Under the pieces are notes generated by a model. The model was not told the origin of the DNA. It ran no database searches and was given only the letters and a program-made list of their open reading frames with translations. 32,064 nt of DNA. It comes from CAYRYU01 sp964428355 (GTDB taxonomy: Bacteria; Muiribacteriota; Ozemobacteria; Ozemobacterales; Ozemobacteraceae). Location: assembly GCA_964428355.1 (NCBI GenBank), contig CAYRYU010000081.1:1-32064 (forward strand), read 5' to 3'. The translations under genes were made by a program, and so were the position numbers. Positions 8,752 to 16,209 of the stretch are shown here, piece after piece. Position 1 is the first letter of the stretch, and every line of letters starts with the position of its first letter.

Positions 8752-9924
8752 TCAGTATTCGTACCCGGCGCGGATGCCCACCTCCCGCTGGAGGGAGTCG
8801 TCCTGGCCACCCGTGATCGCTCCGAAACGGGCCTCGTAATAGCCCCAGTCGACCCGGCGTCGAAGGGAGCCTTCCAGGTTCTGGATCGATCTTCTGCCGG
8901 TGTCGAAACTGGTCGTGGTGACCGTGATCCCCAGGGTGGTGTTCTTCGAGACGGCGCGCTCGGCGTGGCCTGAAACCGTCTGGGATGTCGAAGCAGGAGA
9001 GGTTTCGTAGATATAACCCATGGTGAGCGAGTCCTTCCCTTTGCGAGGACTTCCCCAGGTGACGCTGCCCTCGTAGAACATGCTCTTGGGCGTCGGATCG
9101 TCGCCGAAGGGATATCTACCCCCGACACCCCCTTCCAGGTAGCACTTGTCGACATCGAGGGCAACGAGATTGCGCATGATCGCCACGTTGTTCCCGTTGT
9201 TCATCTGGACCCGGTAGTCGGAAGTCAGATCGCACCGGTATCCGTCGAAATACTGCAACCCGAGACGCCATGATTCGGTAGCCCCCGTTGAGGCGAATTC
9301 CCCGAGCAGCTTGAGGGATTCGATGTTGTAGCCGAGCAGAAAGGATGAGTATTTGGTCGAGGCCTCCTGGTTGGCCTGGAGGGCGAAAAAGGCCTGCTCG
9401 TTGAACCGGTAATGGGCCCGGCCTTCGAAGAAGGACGGATGACGGGTTCCCGGGTGCTGCTCGATCCGGGGGACCGCCCCGATGTTGAGGGTGGTAGAGA
9501 GCCGCTTCCCCCAGATGTAGTTCCAGGCTCCCCCGTCGAGGGGAAGAAACCGTTCGTTTCCCGCCCAGACCCGGCCGACCTTGAAGGTCATCGGGGCGCC
9601 GAGGTTCCGGCCCTCCAGCGATGCCTGAAAGACCATGTCCTGCTTCGGGGCCAGGCCGTAATAGTCCTTGAAAATCACGTGACGGTACTCGAACTCGGTC
9701 ACGGTGTGGGCGTTGCGGTGGTTGTAGATGAACCGCTGGTCAGATCTTTCCCTGAACGGGCCGAAGGGAGAGGTCATGCTCAGTTCGGTCCTTTCGATCT
9801 GGGGAGTCCGGGACAGGTCGGCCCAGACGGCGAAGGTCATGAGAAATACGAATACTCCGGCCAGGATGGCCGGTTTCGAAATCCCGAAAACCGGTTGTTT
9901 CTGCCTCCGAACCGCTTTCTGCAA
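8752..9924 (-). CDS. probable outer-membrane beta-barrel protein
   Basis: A 390-residue exported protein. A basic N-terminus and hydrophobic core (ILAGVFVFLMTFAVWA, about residues 20-35) act as a signal sequence. The rest is rich in alternating aromatic/polar strands with Gly, Tyr and Phe (for example the stretches around GRAHYRFNEQAFFALQ and LRRRVDWGYYEARFG), and the chain ends in AGYEY, an aromatic C-terminus typical of outer-membrane barrels recognised by BamA. No known family was recognised and no substrate can be proposed. The start is a TTG preceded by GGAAGGAAAGG; no ATG or GTG would preserve the signal sequence. It is transcribed convergently to the sulfur operon and divergently from the pentapeptide-repeat gene. 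Confidence 0.75.
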   Translation of the reverse strand: MQKAVRRQKQPVFGISKPAILAGVFVFLMTFAVWADLSRTPQIERTELSMTSPFGPFRERSDQRFIYNHRNAHTVTEFEYRHVIFKDYYGLAPKQDMVFQASLEGRNLGAPMTFKVGRVWAGNERFLPLDGGAWNYIWGKRLSTTLNIGAVPRIEQHPGTRHPSFFEGRAHYRFNEQAFFALQANQEASTKYSSFLLGYNIESLKLLGEFASTGATESWRLGLQYFDGYRCDLTSDYRVQMNNGNNVAIMRNLVALDVDKCYLEGGVGGRYPFGDDPTPKSMFYEGSVTWGSPRKGKDSLTMGYIYETSPASTSQTVSGHAERAVSKNTTLGITVTTTSFDTGRRSIQNLEGSLRRRVDWGYYEARFGAITGGQDDSLQREVGIRAGYEY

Positions 9925-10025
9925 GGACCTTTCCTTCCGCCCGCCATGGAATCGGCAACCGGGCGAAAAATCGCCGTGAGAATTCCCGGTGAAGAGAATC
10001 CCCAGGTAACTGATCGGCAGAAAAA

Positions 10026-10070
10026 GAGGGAGGCAGTATTTTTTCCTGCGGAAAAGATACTGCCTCCCTC
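10026..10070. terminator. perfect long hairpin between divergent genes, terminator-like on both strands
   Basis: Bases 10026-10039 are the exact reverse complement of 10057-10070 (14 bp). After one G-T pair, a further six pairs (10041-10046 with 10050-10055) close on a three-base loop. CTTTTC follows on the plus strand, and the AAAAA at 10021-10025 gives TTTTT on the minus strand. It has the form of a bidirectional intrinsic terminator, but the flanking genes point away from it, so a small transcript or a mobile palindrome are other readings. Confidence 0.6.
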
Positions 10071-10185
10071 CTTTTCTGAGTCTTTCTTTTCAGCCCGTGG
10101 AAAAATGCTTAAACCGCGATTTTGGACCCTGGAAACCTGCTGGGAATAAGGGTCGAAATCTCCGAAAATGTCTTTTTCCCCGGGC

Positions 10186-10194
10186 TGATATGAT
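10186..10194 (+). promoter_or_regulatory. extended -10 promoter element of the pentapeptide gene
   Basis: TGA directly followed by TATGAT (10189-10194) is an extended -10 element. The -35 region is poor. The predicted start near 10201 leaves a leader of about 40 bases. The same TGA-TAtGAT form occurs before the genes at 17708 and 19066. Confidence 0.5.
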
Positions 10195-10240
10195 AGAATT
10201 GCTCGCTCACAGGTTACACTTTTTGAAACGGGAGAATTCG

Positions 10241-10696
10241 ATGAAATCAAGAGTCCTGCTTTGCCTGGCAATTGTCGCGGTACTGTTTTTGGGCGTTCAA
10301 TCGGTTTCGGGGATTCCGGGGGTAAATTCCACCTTGAATTCGTTGCTCATGAAGTGTCATGAAATTCACCTCTACCACTATCAAACCACCTTTTCCAAAG
10401 AAAACTTCGCAACGGCAAACTTCAACAATGCCCTCTTGGCCAACTGCACGTTTTCCGAATGCGATCTCAGTTACATCAATTTCGTAGGGGCGAAACTCGT
10501 GTCGTGCAAATTCACGAAATCGAACCTCATCGGGGCGAACCTGGCCAATGCGAATCTGGCCAATGCCGACTTCTCCGGCGCCGACCTGACCGGGGCGAAC
10601 TTTGCCGGCGCCAACCTCTACAAGGCGAAACTGACCGGGGCCAAAATCGATGGCGCCAACTTCACCGGTGCCAACCAGAACGGTGTGATCAAATAA
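10241..10696 (+). CDS. exported pentapeptide-repeat protein
   Basis: A 151-residue protein with a signal peptide (MKSRVLLCLAIVAVLFLGVQ, cleavage probably near VSG at about residue 25). From about residue 60 it consists of pentapeptide repeats of the A(N/D)(L/F)xx type, for example ANLANADFSGADLTGANFAG, which fold as a right-handed quadrilateral beta-helix. Three to four cysteines occur within the first repeats (NCTF, ECDL, SCKF). Pentapeptide proteins mostly have structural or interaction roles and no enzyme activity is implied. GGAG eight bases upstream supports the ATG at 10241; longer in-frame starts up to 10097 would remove the signal sequence from the terminus. The gene is followed at once by a strong hairpin. 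Confidence 0.85.
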   Translation: MKSRVLLCLAIVAVLFLGVQSVSGIPGVNSTLNSLLMKCHEIHLYHYQTTFSKENFATANFNNALLANCTFSECDLSYINFVGAKLVSCKFTKSNLIGANLANANLANADFSGADLTGANFAGANLYKAKLTGAKIDGANFTGANQNGVIK

Positions 10697-10701
10697 AAAG
10701 G

Positions 10702-10748
10702 GGGGGACACACGACCGGTTTTCTCCGAAAACCGGTCGTGTGTCCCCC
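10702..10748. terminator. 21-bp perfect hairpin; bidirectional terminator and dispersed palindromic repeat
   Basis: Bases 10702-10722 pair perfectly with 10728-10748 around a five-base loop CTCCG. The stem contains GGGACACACGACCGG. TATTTT follows on the plus strand and CCTTTTT on the minus strand, so it can terminate both convergent genes that flank it; it abuts the TAG stop of the minus-strand gene. One arm recurs with a single G-to-A change in its core at 29492-29512, so this is also a repeat family member rather than a unique terminator. Confidence 0.8.
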
Positions 10749-11587
10749 TATTTTGGGAAAAAGCTGAGTTCGCGGCGGATTTGGGCGTAGAGTTCTGAAG
10801 TCCAACCCGGGAGAGGGGTTTCCAGGGCGGGAAGTTCGCGGATACGGAAATCGACCGGAGAGATGATCACCTTGACGTTCTCCCTACCGGTCCGGGCCGC
10901 GAGAACGAATAACTCCTCGGCGGCTTCGTCCCCGACGGCAATGCAACCGATCGATACGTTCTTCCCGTGGATCATGATGTCCCCGCCGAGGTTTTTCCGG
11001 CCCTCGCGGCCGGCCTGGAGCCGGTCGAATGCGTTGGGGTATGAAACCCTTATCGAAAGATGGAAGCGACTGTTGGGGTTGAGAAAATCGACCCCATACA
11101 CTCCTTCGGGAACCTGGAGATCACCCTCCCGGAGTTTGGGGCCGATCTTCCCGCTTGCAGCCAGGATCGGATACTCCTTGATGAACGACCAGGTTCCGCT
11201 TCCCGATGGGGCGTAGAGTTCGAGGCGTTTCTCCGTTTTCAACCCGACCAGGCCTATCCTGGCAGGAGGGTAGACCGCCCCGGCACGCAGGAAAAGCGGC
11301 TCCAGACGAAGCCTGACCGGCCCGTCGAACTCGTCCAGACGCGCAATGACGTTCTTTCGATCCGTTCCCAGATAGTTCCCCCAATCGACCGGAGCGAACC
11401 AGAATACCCCAAACCCCACCGCGACGACGAGGATAAAGAGAGCGAGAATAACGGAAAGCCGGACTTTCCCGGCAATAAAAAGCCTATCGATGACCCCAGA
11501 ATGGAAACGGGTTTCCGGGAAAGCCCCGTAGCCGCGGACTTCAGTCCGCGCGGGTTCCAAAACGCAGGATCGGACGACTCTTCCCAA
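10748..11587 (-). CDS. membrane-anchored L,D-transpeptidase (YkuD/YafK-type)
   Basis: The protein has up to 279 residues. A transmembrane helix (about residues 43-65 of the longest form) is followed by a periplasmic YkuD domain with the catalytic signature HGKNVSIGCIAV (His207, Cys215). The preceding segment VPEGVYGVDFLNPNSRFHLS fits the YafK/ErfK-like branch. Such enzymes make or cut peptide cross-links in peptidoglycan or attach proteins to it. The gene starts about 7 bases after the stop of the metalloprotease lipoprotein and may be co-transcribed with it. The start is uncertain: no ATG or GTG exists before the helix, and the TTG at 11587 would make the first 25 or so residues include a palindromic repeat (11533-11550) that looks like intergenic DNA. 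Confidence 0.83.
   Translation of the reverse strand: MGRVVRSCVLEPARTEVRGYGAFPETRFHSGVIDRLFIAGKVRLSVILALFILVVAVGFGVFWFAPVDWGNYLGTDRKNVIARLDEFDGPVRLRLEPLFLRAGAVYPPARIGLVGLKTEKRLELYAPSGSGTWSFIKEYPILAASGKIGPKLREGDLQVPEGVYGVDFLNPNSRFHLSIRVSYPNAFDRLQAGREGRKNLGGDIMIHGKNVSIGCIAVGDEAAEELFVLAARTGRENVKVIISPVDFRIRELPALETPLPGWTSELYAQIRRELSFFPK
11533..11550. repeat. REP-like palindrome in the N-terminal part of the transpeptidase frame
   Basis: CGCGGACT-TC-AGTCCGCG is a perfect 8-bp inverted repeat with a two-base centre. Palindromes of this CCGCGGACTTCAGTCCGCG form are, from memory, common dispersed intergenic repeats in several environmental phyla. Here it falls between the metalloprotease stop and the transmembrane helix of the downstream gene, inside the open frame. 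Confidence 0.5.
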
Positions 11588-11594
11588 GACCGGT

Positions 11595-14500
11595 TCAAGG
11601 GTAGAACGAGTAGATCGAGCCGTTCGCGAAGATGGTCATCTCGGCGCCCGCGGAATCCTTGAAGACCACAAAACTCCTGATGTTTCCCCCTCCGTAGTCG
11701 GCATTATCGATCCTTGAAACCGTGAACGAGTAGGTCTTCGATTCCGTCGAATTCTGTGGAGTGTGGTGCTTGATCACGGTCATCTCCGCGGACGAATGGA
11801 ATGGATCGGGTCCGAGACCGGTGCAGGAAAGGGTTATCTCGACCTTGTCGAGGGAAGGGCCGACCGTTCCGGTGCCAACGATCTTCAATCCCGAGGCGTC
11901 ACCGGATATGGTTTCGATGGTCAGCGAATCGGGAATGCCGGTTCCGCTGATGGTATCGACCTTTCCCATGAAGCTTCCCATGTTGACGGCTTCTCCCTTC
12001 CAGGAATCGCTGGTCGCGCCCAAAGCGCTGGTCACGCTGAGGGTCATCCCTCCTCCGCCGGCAGGAAAAACCAGTTCGATACCGGTCCGGCTCCAGGTGC
12101 GAAGGGTCCCGGCTGAGATCGTTCCCGTCGCCTCGGTCATGAAATCCCCACCGACGTAACCCGGCCCGCCGGGGATGAACCGGAAAGTCGTCGTTTCCTG
12201 CTGCGGAGGCCAGGGGGTGGCGCTCCCGCCCACGCTGCGGATTCCCGGTTCGATCGTGACCGGAAACCGGTTGGAGAACAACCCGCCGGAGGTCTGCGAG
12301 TTTTTGACGAAAATCCAGCCGGATGTTGCCGTGATGTTGTCGTTCCCGGCCCTGACGCATTCGATACTGTTGGCAGAGACGGACTGAACGGCGACTCCGG
12401 CAAGATCACCCGAGGGTGACTGGAAAAACACCTGGCAGGAGTCGGGTGAGAACCCGCTTCCGGAGATCGTGAATCTCGCGCAATACGGAAGGTCCGAGGG
12501 CGTGACGGCTCCGATCCCTGGCCCGGGCCAGATGAGCGGCAGGAGGGTAGCCTTCTCGTTCGTGGGAAGCCTGGAATCGATCAAACCCGGAAAGGTGGCG
12601 ACGGATTTCCCCAGAGCCGTCTCGGTCATAATTTCCAACGTGAAGGAGCCGGGGAAGCAGCGGGGAATGAGGAAGCTTCCGAAAGCGTTCGTCGGGACGA
12701 AGGGGAAATCGGCCAGAACCGTTCCAGTCGCCACGATAAAGGGTCTGACGTTGAACCCCGGAAGAAGCTCTCCACCCTGGCCCGAGACTTTCCCCGTCAC
12801 CTCGTAACTCCACCCCATTCGTTCCATCAGCATTGCCAGGGTCTCATCGGGAGCGGTGCGGCCGAAGCGGCCCAGATACCAGGTCAACAGCTGATCGATG
12901 GTGGAAGCTCCCGAGGAAAAAACGTAGTATCTCTGTTCCCTTTCCTCGAGAGGCCCGAGCAGCGGTGTGGCTGAACCAAAAGCGTCCATCCCCACGGGGC
13001 CGCCATGCTGGATCGAGGCCATCAAACCGCATCCGAACCCTTCGACGCTGGGATAATCCATTTTCCTGGGACTGGACCTCGTGGTGAAGTTGGAGGGGTG
13101 GGCTTTACCGTTCTCGATGTTGGGCCTGATCACCCTCGGATCGGTCTGGGTACGGTCCCCGATCAGGCCGGTCATCAGGTATTCGAAGTAGTAGGCGTAC
13201 TCGTCGGTGATCGTCTTGCGCGGAGGGAACTCGATCCCCAGACCGTGATCTTCGAGCGCGGCGTTCATGATCGGGATGAAGTTGTTCCCGGTCAGAAGAT
13301 GGTTGAGGCAATGTCCGACCTCGTGGATCACTGTTCTGGCAGGCACCTCCGTCGAAGGGGGCTGGTCATCCCTTCCCCGCGAGAAGCTGAAGAATCCTGA
13401 AGTGGTGTAGAAGAACGTGTAACCAAACAGGCCATGACCCCCGAAAGCCACATAGGATGAACCACGCGTCTCCCCGTTGACGACATCGAGATAGACTTCC
13501 GGCAACCCCCCGATGTCGGCGATCGTGGAGCTCGCGATCGCCCTGAGATCGCCGGGAAGCTCGGCCAGAACGGCATTGATCGCCGCGTGAACCCTCTGCC
13601 GGAGTTGTCTTTCTTCGAGCGCAGCCTGGGCGACTCCTTTTCTGAGGATGTTCAATTCACGATTACTCAGCCCGTCCCCCTTTCCCCTTGCCATGGTTCT
13701 CCCGAGGCGGGCACGGACCCTCGCGACAACGGAGGGGGAAGGGATCGGCAACTCGACGAGTTGCCCGGCCGGATCCTTCCTGAATGGCGGAATCGGGTTC
13801 CAGCCAATATCGCAGTTGTTGTGGTTGAAGGGGGGACCGTAGACCATCAGGCGGTTCTCCCCCGCTTCCGAAACAGAGGGCATGCGGATCGCCATAGGGG
13901 CCGAACAGTCGGTCCTCACGAGAAACCCTTCCCCTGCGTCGATTCCCGGGTCAGGGTATTCTGAAAGCCTGGTTACCTCGATGGTACAGGATGCCCCGTC
14001 GGGAAAATGGAAAACCAGCCCCGTCGTGGGGTCCGTGACTTCGCCTCCGGAAGCCACGACGGCTTTCAGAATGGGTGATGTGCCGGCTTCCACCCACGAA
14101 GCGACGGCAATGTTCTTCTGGAGCTGGGTTTCAACTCCATACGGGTCCGAAAGCCGGCAGGTGACCGTCACCGACGCCGCATCCATCGGAGCCAGGAAGA
14201 AAGCCTGTGTGGCGCTTTCCGAAAGGCGGGTTCCGGATGTCTGCCCCCAGGTCACTGACACAAAATCCCCATCGGGATCCGAAGCGAAAACCGAAACCGA
14301 GAAGGTTGCCCCGGAAAGGACTTCCGTCGGGCCCATCAGTTCGCCCTTCGGAGGAAAATTGGGGGGCATGGGAATCGCTTTCACGATCGGGGAAACAACG
14401 GGCGGGGTCAGGCCTTCGGCCCGAACGCGGAAAAAGTGCGGGATTCCGTTCTTCAGTCCGGCCAGACGGCAGGGCGGGGAGGCAACCTGCAGAGAAAAAG

Positions 14501-15878
14501 ACCCCGACGATGTCATGGCGGAGGACGTCGCCCACATGACCGTGTATCCCAAGGCACCGCCGACGGTGTCCCAGTTCAGGTCGGCCGCTCCGCTTCCCGT
14601 GACGACAGCGAGCGAAAGGGAAACCGATGAGATCAGGGCCTTGTAGGTCCCGACTTGCGGGTCTATGGAGAACAAACTGAGGCTTCCGGATGCGGGGTTT
14701 CGGATTCCGCAAACCGCCCGGTCGGGTCCGAGAACCCGGAGGAATTCGACGTTGGGGATATTCGCACCGGAAGCCGGGAACGCGTCGAACGGGATGGTCC
14801 AACTGAGTCCTGCGGCCGCTTTTTTCGGTCCAGGGGTGTTTCCGTCTGCTGTTCCCGGCCATTTGAAAAGAACCGGGCAATTGTGGAGGGAACTGAAACC
14901 CCCGACCAGGATCCCCCCCGGCATGATGCACAGGCACGAGACCCGGCCATAATGGAGTAACCTCGCAGCAACCGTCCCGGTATCCAGAGCGTGGCTGGCA
15001 ATGACGTAGAGAGTTTCCCCGGTGTTTTTCCAACCGGCCAGTCCCCGGCCGTCAGCTCCCGGGAGGAAAATCCGATCGGGCCGGAAAGCGGCGGGATCGG
15101 AATCACCCAAAGCCCCCGAAGTGAACAGGTCCCCGGCGGATTTCCTCCAGGTGCCGGTCCCTCCAGTGCAGCCAAGAAACGCGGGGTCAGCATCCAAAAC
15201 GAGTCTCGCGCCTGGGACAGCGGTTCCGAGTTGCCGCAGGAAAGCGCCCAGAACCTGCTCCTGAGGATTTCCAGCCAAAGGGCTGACTTCGGCCAAAGCC
15301 GCTTCGAGTTTGGAACCGGAGAATTTGTCGATCACCTCGAGGAGGCCAGGGAACGCCGCCACGGCCATTAGTATTCCGGCTTTCAGGTCTGGAGCTAGAT
15401 TCGAGCCGACCGGTGCCAGGTCGAGAAGATTGTCACCGATTTCCAGAACGCCGCCTCCCTGGAATTGGGAATACCCACCGATGTTTCCGCCTTCGATCAG
15501 GATCTCACCGATCACAGGCCGGCACGGGACATCGGAAAAGCCGGCCTGGGCGGTTCCCCCCTCGTCGGCGAGAACGGTCCGGGACAAGGTCAGAAGTGTG
15601 TCGCCCACATTTCCGGGGCGAAGAACGATGAGACGGAAGGTAACCCGCGGTCGGTCTGAGAGATCAGCTCTGATGACGGCGGATTTCCCCTGGGATCTTT
15701 TCCCCGAATCGGGTAGAAGGACTTTGAACGCGACCTGGGCATTCCCCGACGTCCCTTCCAAATCCAGCACGGAGCCGATACCGGAATCAGGCAACTCCCG
15801 GTTGGAGCAACCGTGAAAAAGAAGCAGGGAGAGAAGGATGACGGCTGTAACTGTAATCGAAGACCGGAAGCGGCACAT
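11595..15878 (-). CDS. giant lipoprotein with HExxH metallopeptidase domain
   Basis: A 1427-residue lipoprotein. The signal ends in LLLFHGC (Cys24). Residues about 35-430 are related to the N-terminus of the lipoprotein at 103-3690. An FN3-like domain (LNWDTVGGALGYTVMW) and an Ig/cadherin-like domain (FASDPDGDFVSVTWGQ) follow. The catalytic region contains HEVGH (His852, Glu853, His856); Glu893 in ITDEYAYYFEYL is a plausible third zinc ligand, which would make it a gluzincin-like peptidase. C-terminal to it are a carboxypeptidase-regulatory-like stretch and an IPT/TIG-like domain (ARFTISGSGFSPDSC). The start is placed at the ATG at 15878 because it begins the lipoprotein signal and has GAGGAG about 12 bases upstream; an open frame continues to 16193 without meaning. 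It is probably a secreted, membrane-tethered protease. The substrate is unknown. Confidence 0.85.
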   Translation of the reverse strand: MCRFRSSITVTAVILLSLLLFHGCSNRELPDSGIGSVLDLEGTSGNAQVAFKVLLPDSGKRSQGKSAVIRADLSDRPRVTFRLIVLRPGNVGDTLLTLSRTVLADEGGTAQAGFSDVPCRPVIGEILIEGGNIGGYSQFQGGGVLEIGDNLLDLAPVGSNLAPDLKAGILMAVAAFPGLLEVIDKFSGSKLEAALAEVSPLAGNPQEQVLGAFLRQLGTAVPGARLVLDADPAFLGCTGGTGTWRKSAGDLFTSGALGDSDPAAFRPDRIFLPGADGRGLAGWKNTGETLYVIASHALDTGTVAARLLHYGRVSCLCIMPGGILVGGFSSLHNCPVLFKWPGTADGNTPGPKKAAAGLSWTIPFDAFPASGANIPNVEFLRVLGPDRAVCGIRNPASGSLSLFSIDPQVGTYKALISSVSLSLAVVTGSGAADLNWDTVGGALGYTVMWATSSAMTSSGSFSLQVASPPCRLAGLKNGIPHFFRVRAEGLTPPVVSPIVKAIPMPPNFPPKGELMGPTEVLSGATFSVSVFASDPDGDFVSVTWGQTSGTRLSESATQAFFLAPMDAASVTVTCRLSDPYGVETQLQKNIAVASWVEAGTSPILKAVVASGGEVTDPTTGLVFHFPDGASCTIEVTRLSEYPDPGIDAGEGFLVRTDCSAPMAIRMPSVSEAGENRLMVYGPPFNHNNCDIGWNPIPPFRKDPAGQLVELPIPSPSVVARVRARLGRTMARGKGDGLSNRELNILRKGVAQAALEERQLRQRVHAAINAVLAELPGDLRAIASSTIADIGGLPEVYLDVVNGETRGSSYVAFGGHGLFGYTFFYTTSGFFSFSRGRDDQPPSTEVPARTVIHEVGHCLNHLLTGNNFIPIMNAALEDHGLGIEFPPRKTITDEYAYYFEYLMTGLIGDRTQTDPRVIRPNIENGKAHPSNFTTRSSPRKMDYPSVEGFGCGLMASIQHGGPVGMDAFGSATPLLGPLEEREQRYYVFSSGASTIDQLLTWYLGRFGRTAPDETLAMLMERMGWSYEVTGKVSGQGGELLPGFNVRPFIVATGTVLADFPFVPTNAFGSFLIPRCFPGSFTLEIMTETALGKSVATFPGLIDSRLPTNEKATLLPLIWPGPGIGAVTPSDLPYCARFTISGSGFSPDSCQVFFQSPSGDLAGVAVQSVSANSIECVRAGNDNITATSGWIFVKNSQTSGGLFSNRFPVTIEPGIRSVGGSATPWPPQQETTTFRFIPGGPGYVGGDFMTEATGTISAGTLRTWSRTGIELVFPAGGGGMTLSVTSALGATSDSWKGEAVNMGSFMGKVDTISGTGIPDSLTIETISGDASGLKIVGTGTVGPSLDKVEITLSCTGLGPDPFHSSAEMTVIKHHTPQNSTESKTYSFTVSRIDNADYGGGNIRSFVVFKDSAGAEMTIFANGSIYSFYP

Positions 15879-15952
15879 ATTCTGTTTTTTCTCCTCGGGG
15901 CGATTCCCGGAAGCGGACCGGGGAAAACCATGGGTTAAACTGGCGAAAGGGA

Positions 15953-15961
15953 AATATAGCA
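15953..15961 (-). promoter_or_regulatory. extended -10 element of the metalloprotease gene
   Basis: On the minus strand TGC is followed by TATATT, an extended -10 box, with no good -35. The predicted start near 15946 gives a leader of about 68 bases. It supports the start codon at 15878 over the in-frame extension to 16193. Confidence 0.45.
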
Positions 15962-16096
15962 TTCTTTTGGGCTCGAGTACAGTTACCTGATTTATGCGGA
16001 TTTCGCCCTCCGGGAAGGCTTGAAATGCCTGGACCCGGGTTCCGATCCGGAAACCGCTCCAAATTGATCCAGGGGCCGATATCGGGGCTGTTTCTC

Positions 16097-16125
16097 TTGA
16101 TGCCCGGGTCCCCCGAGGATATACT
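16097..16125 (+). promoter_or_regulatory. sigma70-type promoter of the C11 peptidase gene
   Basis: TTGATG (16097-16102) and TATACT (16120-16125) are separated by 17 bases. The transcript should begin near 16132. The element lies in the divergent region shared with the metalloprotease gene. Confidence 0.65.
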
Positions 16126-16131
16126 GATGAA

Positions 16132-16209
16132 AGTATGGGTTGAGTAACCCTTTCAGGTGGGTGCGAGCCCCACGATAAGCCGGTTCGATACAAGAGTAAG
16201 GAGAATCCA
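16132..16209 (+). promoter_or_regulatory. structured 5' leader of the C11 peptidase mRNA
   Basis: The predicted leader of about 78 bases can form a hairpin GGGTT-GAGT-AACCC (16137-16150) and a second one GTGGG-loop-CCCAC (about 16158-16172), followed by GATAAGCCGGTTCGATAC and the Shine-Dalgarno AAGGAG (16198-16203). It matches none of the riboswitch consensus sequences that I could recall. A regulatory RNA role is a hypothesis. Confidence 0.35.

Noticed and set aside
16124..16130. CTGATGA, the core of hammerhead ribozymes
   Set aside because: It lies on the -10 box and upstream of the predicted transcription start, and no matching GAAA-stem III-UH partner was found.
16182..16191. GGTTCGATAC, similar to a tRNA T-arm
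   Set aside because: No acceptor stem, D-arm or anticodon arm surrounds it.
15879..16193. Longer N-terminus for the metalloprotease lipoprotein
   Set aside because: It would bury the lipoprotein signal 105 residues inside the protein and contains an extended -10 element.
16132..16205. TPP, cobalamin, SAM, c-di-GMP or fluoride riboswitch in the C11 leader
   Set aside because: The conserved blocks of these classes are missing; only the general GGTGCGAG-like string recalls part of the cobalamin element.
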